Source: Tilletia caries (lineage: Eukaryota; Basidiomycota; Exobasidiomycetes; Tilletiales; Tilletiaceae). From it: a DNA stretch of 64,000 nucleotides. The DNA lies in the NCBI GenBank assembly GCA_032718865.1, contig JALUTQ010000018.1, positions 124,001 to 188,000 on the forward strand, written 5' to 3'. Shown here one piece after another: positions 32,507 through 42,934 of the stretch (positions are counted from its first letter, which is position 1; each line of letters starts with the position of its first letter). The notes under the pieces were generated by a model. That model had not been told where the DNA came from and did not search any database. It saw nothing but the letters and a program-made list of their open reading frames with translations. Both the position numbers and the translations under genes were made by a program.

Positions 32507-35167
32507 TCAAAACCCGCCTTCGTCCTCCAGGCCCGCAGCAGAGAAGCCACCCGGCAGCGCCGGTGCTCGTGAATCCACCGTCGTGTCTCCATCGCCGTCT
32601 CCGTCCTCGTCCCGCTCCTTCTTGGTCAGGCTCGAGTTCGGCATCGCTGACTCGGTGTCGATGCGGGCGATCTCTGCTTTGGCGGCCTGCCAGCTTTCGA
32701 GATTCTGCAGGAAGAAAGCGAGAAGATTTGGAGGAGGAGGTAGGGGGTTCCCGTCAGTGCCATAACACGAAATGGAAAGAGGAGTTGGGGGTCATAAAGG
32801 TACGCACCTGTCTGCAAAGCTCCCGATGCATCTTCGCAAACGCGATCATCATCTCCTTGAAATCGACGACTTTCTGACGTTGGAACCGGTCCAGGTCGGC
32901 CTGGATCGTCTGCGTGGCGAAATCCAAGTCGGCCCGGAGGAGGTCGACGGCTTCTTCGAGCTGTATATCAGAAAAGGGAATGTCAGAGGCCAGCCCGTTC
33001 TTTCAGGGAATAAGACGAGCACAGGGGGCGGAGGCTGGGGGGAAGGAAGAAACGTACCAAAATGACAGTATCCCTCAACTTAGCAACATTAGCCATCCTC
33101 GTCCCCGCAGGATTCGTATCCATCATGGACGCAAACGTATGCGTCAACGCGCCCAAGATACCCCCACTCCCACCCCCACCGGGGCCCGTCGTGTTCCCCG
33201 CCCCACGATGCCGCGCCTGGCCGGGCACACGGTTGCCCCCGCTGGGGTGAGATGATGATGATCGGGCTGTGGCTTGGGAGGAGGAGCGGAAGAGGTCGAC
33301 TGCGCCGGGCGCGGTCGAGGAGGAGTCGGTACTTCGGGTCGCTTCGCTACTTGACATGCTCTGATTGCCGCCTCCTCCGTTGTTGTCCAGGATGCGAGGG
33401 TAGGAAGGGGGAGGATGCGCCTGTTGCTGCTGCACGTGATGGTCGACGACATCATCATCCTCAGCCGCAGCTCCGTACAGACTCCGTCGCATATTCGAGG
33501 CAGGAGCTGGTGCGGCTGCTCTGCCCCAATGCGCATGTTCGTCTTCAGAATGACCATACCCTTGATGCTGCCGGCCCAACGAGCCCGCGCCAGCCCCACC
33601 TGACCCGGAGACCGTCCTCCCACCACTACCCGCCCCCGCACCCCCAGCATACGTACTCCGCTCCACAATCCCCCTCCCCCCACTAGCAAGCGCAGCATCG
33701 AACCTCAACGCCTCCCGTTCCACGCGCTCATACTCGTCCAACTGGGCCCGTTTGATCTCGAGCGTGTCGAGCGCGAGCTCATATTGTACGTGTTTGGCCG
33801 TGCGCCAGCGGAGGGCTTTTTGCAGGATTGCGGCGAATTGGACGTATTCTTGGAGGGGCTCTGTGAAGGCTTGTTCCCATTCTTGCATCTGTTCGAAGGA
33901 AGGGGGGCAGATGAGCGCGGGTTCAAACTTCGAATTAGCAAACCCCAGCAACGGCCTGGAAGTTGGGGGACGTACCAGCTGGCCTGCGCCGAGGTAGGAC
34001 GTGTCTGCCGCTTGGCCTACACGCTCGATGGCCAAGGCAAGACTGCCGGACTCCGTCATACTAAACACATTCAGCACCGCCCCGAGCTCCGCAAAGTCCG
34101 CGGAAAGCTCTGTTCATGAAAGCAAAATTTTGATGTGAGCGAGCCCATCTTTCCGGGATAAGAGAAGCAGACCCCGTCCCCCCCCCCCCCCCTTTTTTGA
34201 TGATGGGTTCGTATACGTACCTGTCCACCTCTTAACCAACCTCCGATTCGCCTTCTCCACACTCCCCGCCAGATGCTGCGCGAACCGATCGGTAAACGCC
34301 TCGCTATCCAAAAACCGTTTGTTCGGTTCGCGCGGTTGGGCGTTCGGCGCTGGTAAGGGCGCGGTCGCGTAGGCTGCCAGGGAGCTCGGGGAGGGGGTGG
34401 ATGTTGGGTCGGAGGCCGGGCCGCGGAGGTTGGATTTGGGGAGGAGGGAGAGTGGGGGGGTGCTTGTGATGTCGTGCTGCCCATTCAATTTCAGGGAAGG
34501 GTTGCGCTGTTCAGCATTTTTCGCAAGGGGAGCTTTTGAGGGAGGGGGGGGGGGCATGGAAACTCACCCAGCTGAAGCGGCCATCAAGGAACCTCTGAAA
34601 GACAATACTGCGATTCAAAACAGCATGTCCAGCGCACCTCCTCAAAAAGCTGCCCAGCATCCTCCTCCTCCGTCCAATAATGCTGCCATCCTCCTTCGCC
34701 GTACTCGGCTTCGTCGCGTAATCGCCCAACGTATGTTTTCCCGGGATCGGCGGCACGATGGAGCAAGGGAAGAGGCGGACGAGGGCCTCGCGCAGGGATT
34801 CGAACTCGGAGTAGCGCCGTTTGGCGTCGTGGGTGCCGCAGCGGATTAGGTAGACGATGAAGGTCTTGCCGGTGTTGTCGGATGATTTGAGGGCGTCGAC
34901 GATGGAGAGGGTGGAGTAGTCGGGAAGCGGGCCGGTGCTTAGGGAGGCTGTTGGCTGTGCTGGGGTGGAGGACAGCGGGTCGGGGCGGGGTGCTTCCTGA
35001 GTGGCATCGTTGGACTCGGGGTCAGGGTCACTCCTGTCTGCGTTCGATGTGGGTGGAGGGGCGGGAGTGGGCCCTGGCTGAGCGCTGAAGCCGGCGCTGT
35101 CGAGATCGGCCTGGTCGAAAAGCGCTGGGCTGTCGGGGGGCAGCAGTGTGTCGCTGTCGCTCATCAT
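32507..35167 (-). CDS. SNX41: sorting nexin SNX41/ATG20-like (PX-BAR protein)
   Basis: Six exons on the minus strand: 35167-34568, 34476-34221, 34109-33976, 33888-33058, 32960-32808, 32704-32507; 723 residues. The PX domain (about residues 85-200) contains IVDALKSSDNTGKTFIVYLI, RRYSEFESLREAL, LFPCSIVPPIPGKHT and RRRRMLGSFLRRC, matching Snx41/Atg20 rather than Snx4. These proteins bind PI3P on endosomes, retrieve SNAREs and act in selective autophagy. The BAR region is split: a first part (ELSADFAELGAVLNVFSMTE, then YVQFAAILQKALRWR), a long Gly/Ser/His/Gln-rich insert, and a second part (LRADLDFATQTIQADLDRFQ to HRELCRQNLESWQ). The acceptor of exon 2 could be 30 bp earlier; I chose the site giving SWHDITSTPPL. 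Intron 2 contains a C-rich homopolymer. Confidence 0.88.
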
Positions 35168-35500
35168 CTTGCTGTCGAGCGAGTTGGTGGTGTTGCAGTT
35201 GGAGGTCGTGGTGATGGTCTCTGTCTCCTACCTCATCGTCATCGAGGACAGTGCACATCAAAGGGTCGCCCACTTCTATATGTAGATCTCTCTCCTTGCA
35301 ACGGCTTTCAGGCTATCACTCACTATCAGGCATCGCGAAGAAGGATGGGAGGGAAGACAAGCGGGCTCTACCTTTCCCACAAGTTGCAGTATCACTGAGC
35401 ATTCTGTAAAGAAGCCATGGTACATTTCGATTGCCAAAAAAGCCCCCCATTTCGAGAGGGGGTCGAACGAACGCATTATATGGCCATACGGACTCCCGTT

Positions 35501-36898
35501 TCAAGTGGTCGGGGAGAACGGCGCGGTGGCCTGGGTGGATACGTCGTCCTTGGAGCCAGCAGTGAGCTCGTACAACATCTGCTCCGACGCTATCGCCAAC
35601 GTCGCCTCCAGCTCATCTCCATGGTCCCCTCCACCCTGGCTGGGTCCCGCGGTCTGGTTCCGTCCGTGGGTCGGCAGGGGCAGCGTCGATTCGGGATCAC
35701 GTTGAGTCTGGCTCCCTTCCTCCGCAGTAGCAGTAGCAGCAATAGCGGCAGTCCGAGTAGCCTCCTCTTCCGCGAGTCGAAGCTTGCGTTGTTGTCTCGC
35801 CTCCTCGTTCCAAGCCTGTCGCTCCGCCTCGCTCAGGGGCACCTGGAGCAGAGTCGGGTTCGAGCTAAGCGGTACCGCGAGCACCTTGGACTTCCGTCGA
35901 TTCGCCTCGGCAGGTGAGGCCGAGTGTGCGTGTGATCGAAGCCAGACGGCATGGGCGACCTCGACCTCCCACTCGTCCACCTCGGAATCGTAGACGGACT
36001 CGACGTCGGAATCCTCCGAGACGCCTCCGTTCCCCCTGACCGAGCGGGCGATGATCGATCGAAGCGAGGAAGGGTCAGGATGGCCGAGCTCGAGGACGTC
36101 TTGATCGATTTCAGCGTCGGAGGAGTGTGTGACCCCAATCTCATATCCAGCCTCGCGACGCCGTCGTTTCGCCCGTCGCTCAGCAACCGCGGCTGGGTCG
36201 GCATGGTTGGCATTCTGATAGCGTTCACGATCTCGATCGGGCGCAAAGAGGGAGCCCGCTCCGCCCGCGATGAGTCTCTCGACATCGACCTTCCAGAGTC
36301 CTAAGCGGAGGGCACCCTCGACCTTGTCCATCCGCTTGGAGGAGGTGAGCGGGAGGATGATGCCGCCGTCGGCCCAGGAGGGATGTGCGTAGTGCTTTCG
36401 TCTGCGCTTGCCGGTGAGCATGTAGAGATCGCGGTAAGGGCGCTGTTCGGAGTCCCTCCGTATGGTGAGTTCCTCCCATGGGGTGAGCTTGTGAGGGATG
36501 CGGGGCGGCAGGGGAGGGAGTGCTCTTGTGGCTGCGGCGGCGGCAGCGCCATTACCGTTCAGGTTGGGCTGGAGAGCTGATCCCGCAGCCTGGGTAGCAG
36601 GAACGTGTGCGCCGGCGCCGTTCTGGGGGGGCAGAGGATTCGCTGGGATGGGGACGACTGCCGGGCGCGGGAAGTCCGGGAGCATGAGGAGGGAGTGGAA
36701 GTTGGAGAAGGACATGCTTGCGGGCGACTGTGCGGCCATGAGGCGCATTTCGCGGAGAGAGGCCTCGATGATCTTGATCCGTGCTGGGTCGGGTCGTGAG
36801 GATTGGGGCCCATGGCGAGCGTGGGAATGGGACGGTGGCTGGGGAAGCAGCACGTACGCGTCCCCAGCGCTCGCGCCCTGCACACGGCTTCCGTTCAT
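35501..36898 (-). CDS. uncharacterised protein, intact parent of the 25.9-26.7 kb pseudogene
   Basis: Single exon, 465 residues. I start at the ATG at 36896-36898 (MNGSRVQGASAG); the frame is open further upstream but has no ATG. The central block, about residues 130-270, is the most constrained: IPHKLTPWEELTIRRDSEQR, MLTGKRRRKHYAHPSWADGG, then LPLTSSKRMDKVEGALRLGL and RLIAGGAGSLFAPDRDRERY. It is basic and helical, perhaps nucleic-acid binding, but I recognise no domain. The C-terminal third is acidic (DSDVESVYDSEVDEWEVEVA), then a coiled-coil-like QAWNEEARQQRKLRLAEEEA. A second, decayed copy lies about 9 kb away in inverted orientation, so the gene or its segment has moved recently. Neighbours: SNX41 downstream, an uncharacterised gene divergent upstream. 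Confidence 0.7.
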   Translation of the reverse strand: MNGSRVQGASAGDAYVLLPQPPSHSHARHGPQSSRPDPARIKIIEASLREMRLMAAQSPASMSFSNFHSLLMLPDFPRPAVVPIPANPLPPQNGAGAHVPATQAAGSALQPNLNGNGAAAAAATRALPPLPPRIPHKLTPWEELTIRRDSEQRPYRDLYMLTGKRRRKHYAHPSWADGGIILPLTSSKRMDKVEGALRLGLWKVDVERLIAGGAGSLFAPDRDRERYQNANHADPAAVAERRAKRRRREAGYEIGVTHSSDAEIDQDVLELGHPDPSSLRSIIARSVRGNGGVSEDSDVESVYDSEVDEWEVEVAHAVWLRSHAHSASPAEANRRKSKVLAVPLSSNPTLLQVPLSEAERQAWNEEARQQRKLRLAEEEATRTAAIAATATAEEGSQTQRDPESTLPLPTHGRNQTAGPSQGGGDHGDELEATLAIASEQMLYELTAGSKDDVSTQATAPFSPTT

Positions 36899-37172
36899 CG
36901 CACACCCGCTCAAGTCAGGTGGAGGTCGTGGGTGCTGTGTGGGTGCTGTGTGGGTGAAAGCCGAATGAATAATCAATAAAACGGAGCCAGAGTCCACTCG
37001 GAAAAAAATTCAGTCATGCAAATTCGCCACTCGATCGTTCTTCGTCCTTCTTTCGACGGTTCGTACCTTTGCCGCACTTCCATACGCTGCTGTCCATCCA
37101 AACCGTACAGCTCGCACTTCCCTCTACACTCGCACTCGCCCACCTCCGAGCAAACTGCTGAATACTTCCATT

Positions 37173-38176
37173 ATGGTGCGTCTCTCCCTTCGCTTCTTTG
37201 CGCCGGTGACGATTGCTGCAGAGATTGACTGGCAGAATCTGACGTTCCGTGTGATTTCTCTCTCACCTTTGCTTCCCACATCCCACCCAAGGACGCCCAA
37301 CAATCGCAAAGCATTCAGACCCTTCTCGAGGCTGCGAAGGAGGCAGCCAAGATCGTCACTCTCTCCGACGACTCGGACGCAGACCGGGCCTTTGTGCCGG
37401 CGGAAGGCAAATCGCAGTCGTCAGCAGAAGTTGAGGTAGTCGAACAACCGCTGGCCGGCACGAGCACCTCTAAGAGAGGACTTAGCGGTGCCTCAACCTC
37501 GAGCGCCATCCCGCAGCGGAAGAAAGGGAAGGCTACCGCGGAGACCTCGGAGACCTCGGAACCACATGCCAAAGGCGATAAGGGCAAAGGAGAAGCTTCA
37601 AAGCAGACCAAGACAGCCGAGGAAACTCCAGCCGCCGGATCTTCGACCTCTGCGGAGGAGCTCAAGAATCTGCGACGCGCTCTTGACCAGATCGCTCCTG
37701 GTATTGCGCATCAAGTCGCAACTACGCTCAACTTTGCTTGTCTTCAAGACTCCGGCATACAGATCCAAATGCTTCGATACATGGCTAGCATGGCCAAGCT
37801 GCAGACAGAAGCTGTCATTCACAATATTTCCGACGCTTCCGTCCGGAACGAGCTGCTGGCCAAACTGAACGACATTTCAGCCCCTGAGATCCCGGCGTTT
37901 CATACAGTTCCTCTTTCCCACGTCTGGGGAATGGCGGGAAGCCCGACATTAGCGATGGCAGCGCTATCTTCTCAGGTCAGCTGGGTGGCTCGAGAACTGA
38001 AGGAAACGGTACCCACCTTTGGCGCTGCCACCGACTCGCGAGGAAACGGCACCGACGACATTGATCCCGCAGCGCCTCGACTTCCTTTCGGCTTTCAGCG
38101 CGCGGACAAGACCGCACCGGTTCGACCTGCAAGTGCTCATGACGACCCTGACAAGACGCTCTCGGTACCTCCGTGA
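37173..38176 (+). CDS. uncharacterised protein with an ATG-only first exon
   Basis: Two exons: 37173-37175 (just the start codon) and 37292-38176; 295 residues. The intron begins directly after ATG with GTGCGT and ends CCCAAG; without it no start codon precedes DAQQSQSIQTLLEAAKEAAK. The protein has an N-terminal helix, a Ser/Thr/Lys-rich linker with T-S-E repeats, and a helical centre (LKNLRRALDQIAPGIAHQVA, then LRYMASMAKLQTEAVIH). A Pro-rich tail ends in LSVPP. No known domain is recognised. It is convergent with the tyrosine recombinase gene and divergent from the 35.5-36.9 kb gene, so it may be cargo of the same accessory segment; that is inference. Confidence 0.6.
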
Positions 38177-38617
38177 ATGCGTTCTTTTTCTCCCACGTTG
38201 GGACAGTCATTGCTTTTCCTAAGCGACCTTTTTCTGCCTTCATCCTCCGCTCGCCTCGTTCACGTAGTTCCTTGTATTCACGTTCATGCGCTCACAAGAG
38301 TTGTTCAAAGCAACCAACGTTCTTAGGTAAAGCGACAGTCACCAGAAAATGTAGGGACAGCGGACCATGTGTGATGCGAGGAAGATCGTATGAATTTCGC
38401 GACCGCTTTTGGAGAGGAGAATGGACCATGCCAGGGGTACAGCGGTACAGCCTACAGGTGACAGGAGGCCTGCCCTGGGTACGTGCGCGGATGAGTACAT
38501 AAAAATGGGAAGCAGAGGGAAGCCGGAAGAGGGGAAGCAGAGGGAAGGTGAAAGGCACGGAGAGGCCGGTGATCGTGTTCTTGCTGAAGTCGGAGCCCTC
38601 GAACTTGACTACTTGAG
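38177..38617. other. convergent intergenic region next to the recombinase gene
   Basis: About 440 bp between the stops of the uncharacterised gene and the tyrosine recombinase gene. No gene or repeat is seen. Confidence 0.5.
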
Positions 38618-41600
38618 CTATCGATCCGCAAAGCGTGCCCCCAGCGGTGCTGATGCGATCTCGGGAGGCATGATCTGCATGCACTCCAGTTGGCGCACAC
38701 TTGCCTTATTGCTGTTGCTTGGAGGTCGGGGGGACTGGACAGGCGCACCAGGGCCTGAGAGTTGCAGTACGGCCCCAGTGTTGATCGCACCGTCAAACTT
38801 GATGTAGCTCTTGGTGAAGCGGAGGAAGGGTAGATGCTGAGACTTCGTATACTTATCATTCCACTTGCTAGGGCTGAGGTACCGACCCAGTCGGTCAGGC
38901 GGAGGCTGATCGACTCTTCCAGGCTTTTGGCTGACCATGCTTCCCGTCGAGTCTGCCTTAATGCCCGAAATTCCGCCCAGCCAAGGGGCGATCGCCACTT
39001 TGTCTGCGTCTGGACTTGGGGGTGCGATGTATTTCCGAGTCAGCTCAGAGCTGCTCGCTACCCAGGGGGACAGCGTCTGATTGACCGCGTTTCCCATCAT
39101 GAACAACGGGTTGGCGATGAGGCCTGGGTGCAGCGGTGCGCCGACTCGAATGGCGCAGAGAATTCCTCGATGAAATTTTAGGAGATGCTCCAGACTCCTC
39201 TGTCGACTGTTTCCCATCCCCTGTTGTGGGTTGCAGAACATGCAGAGCCCGGTGCGCTCCATGAGGCTTCGAATTGCGGCTTCGACTTCACAAGATTGAA
39301 GCATACCAGCCAACGATCGAATGAGAGCAAGTCGAGCAGTAGTTGTGTCGAAGTTGACCTTAGCCTCGCTGCCAGCGTCGTCTACGGAAGAAATCTTTTG
39401 AACCCGATGAGGGATAGTCAAGATATCCGCCTCGGTGACATCGCCTTCGAACTCGTCCTGGACTTCTGTGGTTGTATCGTGGCGGTTGCTTCCGGATGGG
39501 CCTGCGTGTCCAGATGAGCTAACTTTCGAAAGCAAGCGATGATCTACGCTATGAGGTTGTGGAGCGACGCCTTCCTTTTCGGTTGGGAGTGAAGCATCGG
39601 CCATTCGTTGAATGTGAGCCGCAATAGCATCCTCGAGTGCAGCAATACGTTTTCGTTCAGCTTGAACGACAGCATCCGTGGCTGTTGCCAGACCTTCTCG
39701 TGTCATCGAAGATCGAGTTTTCTGTGTGGCTTCTTCTTGCAGACGTCGTTCTGCAGCCGAGCGCTTCGCGATTCTGAGTTTGCGCTCTCGTTCTATGGCC
39801 TCCAAGGTTGCATCGACGATGTCTGTCGGCTTCTCCAACGCCTCTAGCGCTGTACGAGCGCGCTTCATCTGCTGCTGACCGAACGATTTAAGCCCTTCAA
39901 AAGAGATGCCACTCTCTGCTTCGAGTTTTTGCTTTTGGGTTTCGAGTTCTTCCTGGGCAATCTTGTACTCCGGATCTTTGAGCAGCTGCTCTTTAATGTA
40001 TCCGTTCTCGCGTTGAGGACGAGTGCCGAGCTTAGCGTCGACCCTACTCCCGCCTGCCATCGCCTTCATCGCCTGCCCAAACATCTCGTTCGCTTTCATT
40101 GTTGATGCTGCCACACGCTCGGTGATTGCTGCGTCTAGCGATTCTCCGTAGCGAATGCGAGCAAAGTCGTAGATGCCGACGCCCGTCGTGTAGTGACGGT
40201 CCAGGGTGTTTTCTTTCATGTTGTGGTCCAGTGCTGTACGGGTAACGTCTGGTCCAACTGAAAGGCGAATTGTCTGTTTTCAGCACTCAGCATTATTCAA
40301 ATGCTTTAGCGGCCAAAGAAAATGACGCAACGGAAGATATATACGTTATACGTACGCGCAACTGTGATGTTCTGAGCAAAGCCTTTGCGAATTTGATGAA
40401 ATCCTGACAACGTAACCTGTTATAGAATGACTTAAGTAGTGAGTAATGTGTGACAGATGAGTGATGAATTATGAGTACAGAATGGACTCACCCCGACTTT
40501 AGTAGCAAGGAGGCGGAGAAAGTCGCAGGCGTCTGAAGGGGACATCGGTTTTTCTGTCAGAGTCGTTGTGTTTTTTTCCGCGAGGCGGAACACTGGGGTT
40601 GTCCCTCGCCCCTCGAACTCAAGTGCGGAACTCGACATGAGCTCGTCGACAGATGTGAGCGGGTGAGCTGCCCCTTTGATGTAAAGCGCCTTCCGATGAA
40701 GAAGCAGAGCGAGCAGAGGAGGGCCGGGATCGAGATGAAGATTCCTCAGCTCGCGAGCTCCGAAAATTAAGGGATTGATCTCCCTTCGATCGAGATTCCT
40801 CCATCCCTTTAAAGTCTCAATGTGAAGCTGGGTGTCGATGTGACCAGGCTCGACCTGCCGGAATCGAAGGTGCTCATGACGAAAACCGCTGAGACCATCC
40901 GTGCCTTGAGGTCCGGTGGCAAGACTGCCAATCCGCAATCCAGTCTGATAGCATAGTAGAATGAGACACAGTCGTTGAAGCATGGCCTCGGTAACGTCTT
41001 GACCGCTAGCGTGGGTCATAGACCTTCTCGCGCAGTCGATCACCAGCTCAACTTCAAGTCGGCCCCATGGTGAATCCCGTCTTATCGATATGGGAAGGTT
41101 GTAGGTCTGCACCATCGCCGCAAGATGCGTGTGTACCCGCTGGTACAGGCCATTCTCGCCAGTCCCACTGTAGCGCAGCACTCGCCTGAGGGTCTTTGGT
41201 GCTTCGTCTGCTGTACTGTTTCTCTGGATGCGCAGTCGAGCTTTGATTTGGAAGGAAGCACATGCAGAAGGTTCAGCTGTTGGCGTCGAGAGTCGAAACG
41301 CTCAGAGCTCAGCATTAAGATTCAAGATGCATACTCACCGTTCGCAATGAGCATGTGTGCCCAATTCTTCAGTGTATGGATGCTAGGACGTCCTATGCCG
41401 GAGTGGGCCGAACAAAATTTTCTCTTGAAGGACATGAATAGAGTGGCGCGGTGGACCAAGCCTGGGACCGAATCGTAATCGAAGAAGTCCGAAGGTATCT
41501 GAAGCTCGTTTCCGAAAGCGCCGGTAGCATGTTGTGGAATATAGTATTCCTCGTGCCATTCTTGGGCCTCGAGGGCGAAGTCGATCAGCCTCGTCTGTAT

Positions 41601-41884
41601 ATCTGTCGGCGTCAAGGAGCTAAATAAGTTGAACATGATAATTGATGGTCAACTATGTCAAAATGGCACGATCCTTGCATGAAGATTATTGTGTGGACGT
41701 GTGTCTACTGTCTGGCGTCTGCTGACAATACTCACAAGTTTTCTCCCTCGCTCTGGTCTTTCAGCAAATCAGCAAGAATTTCCTCAGCTTGTGCGTCGTC
41801 GGCCAACTTCAAAGCACGCTGTAACGAGCGTGGATGTCGTAAGCGAGCTGCACGGCGCTCATCTTCTTGTACGATCGCCGGCAT
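38618..41884 (-). CDS. tyrosine recombinase, DUF3435/captain-like, with long C-terminal extension
   Basis: Five exons on the minus strand: 41884-41736, 41619-41339, 41276-40492, 40416-40356, 40257-38618; 971 residues, all phases closing. The catalytic layout is complete: Arg near 258 in LCYQTGLRIGSL, HxxR near 412-415 in SGFHQIRKGFAQN, a second His near 437 (ALDHNMKENT) and a candidate nucleophile Tyr near 448 (DRHYTT). Between them, PPLLALLLHRKAL...LTSVDEL and TPVFRL resemble the block before the HxxR box in DUF3435 recombinases, which mobilise Starship elements in ascomycetes. An N-terminal helical region precedes it. About 520 residues follow, with a coiled coil (residues ~470-660) and a CMFCNPQQGMG motif. 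The 61-nt exon 4 carries the HxxR box. The start is the first in-frame ATG; the frame is open further upstream, so an extra 5' exon is possible. Confidence 0.75.
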
Positions 41885-42934
41885 AATCGTAAACTCGACA
41901 CGGCAGGCCCGTAGCTGGTTGATGGAGTGTAGCAGAAATGCGAGGTCCCGGGCTGGCGCTGCTGGTGCGGATTGTATGCAGGGTGGTGCTAGGTTGGAAG
42001 GGACGGGTGGGAATTTGGTTGACGGGTGGGAATTCGGTTGCGGTCCCGATTGGTGGGAGACGGTCGAAGAGTTCGGGCGCGATAAGTGTGCGCCAGCGCG
42101 GGGTGCTGGGTCGGGGACGGGGACGGGCGGTGGAGTGTTGCCAGTGTATCGCACGCCTCGAAGAAGCGGCGCCTGCTCCGTCTCCGGCTCGAACGCGGCG
42201 GGCGGTTTGGTAGGACCTTAAGCTTCGATCCAGGTGGCCCTCGTTGTCGCACCACCAGCAGGGGCAGAGGTTGGGTGTATAGGTTATTGCGCGAGCGGTG
42301 GTCGTATAGTCGGTATCTGGACGAAATTTTGTGCGCTCGACATATAGCCAACTCACGCAGTCACGCGACGCGACCAATCCTGACATGTGACAGTCGCACG
42401 GGCCAACCATATTTCCTGATCACTTGTTCTCAGCTTTATCGCGCTTCGCCTCCACCTGTATCTCACGGTAGGTCCCAAGAAGGCAAACTGAAGACGTTAG
42501 GGGTGATTGTAGCGAACAGAAGCAGGCAACGAGGAAATGAAGAGGAAGGGGAAGTCTCTACCCGTGCCGCCGCCGCCGCCCGCTCATCCCCCCTTCGCAA
42601 CCGATCCTTCGCCGCAGCCAGAACGACCTCATCGTCCCTCGTCCTCTCCACCGAACGGTGCCGTCCGCAGAACCGGATGGTAAAGCCACACGTTCACCCG
42701 CATGTACAACATCATCGACCTTCTCCTCCATCTCGATCGTCTGCGCTGTAGATGATAATTCAGCCGGCTGAGGTTGCGAGGGTGCTTCGACGGGAGTGTC
42801 CGGGTTTCGAAGGAGCAGCGGTCGCGGAGGAGGTCGAGGTCGAGAGCGCGTCGCGGGAGGAGGAGGCGCGGGAGGGGAGCGTCGATAAGGAGGAGGCGGA
42901 GGAAGAAGAGGCAGATGAGGAGGAAGACGCGTTA
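41885..42934. other. upstream flank of the recombinase gene
   Basis: About 1 kb. Minus-strand frames remain open from 41884 to about 42154 without an ATG and may include leader exons of the recombinase. Between 42460 and 42930 short coding-like pieces occur in two frames (for example TRDDEVVLAAAKDRLRRGDE). If the recombinase belongs to a Starship-like element, one element end is expected here, but I see no clear terminal repeat. Confidence 0.35.

Noticed and set aside
38618..41884. The recombinase as part of a DIRS retrotransposon.
   Set aside because: No reverse transcriptase, RNase H or methyltransferase-like frame lies next to it, and the gene has five exons.
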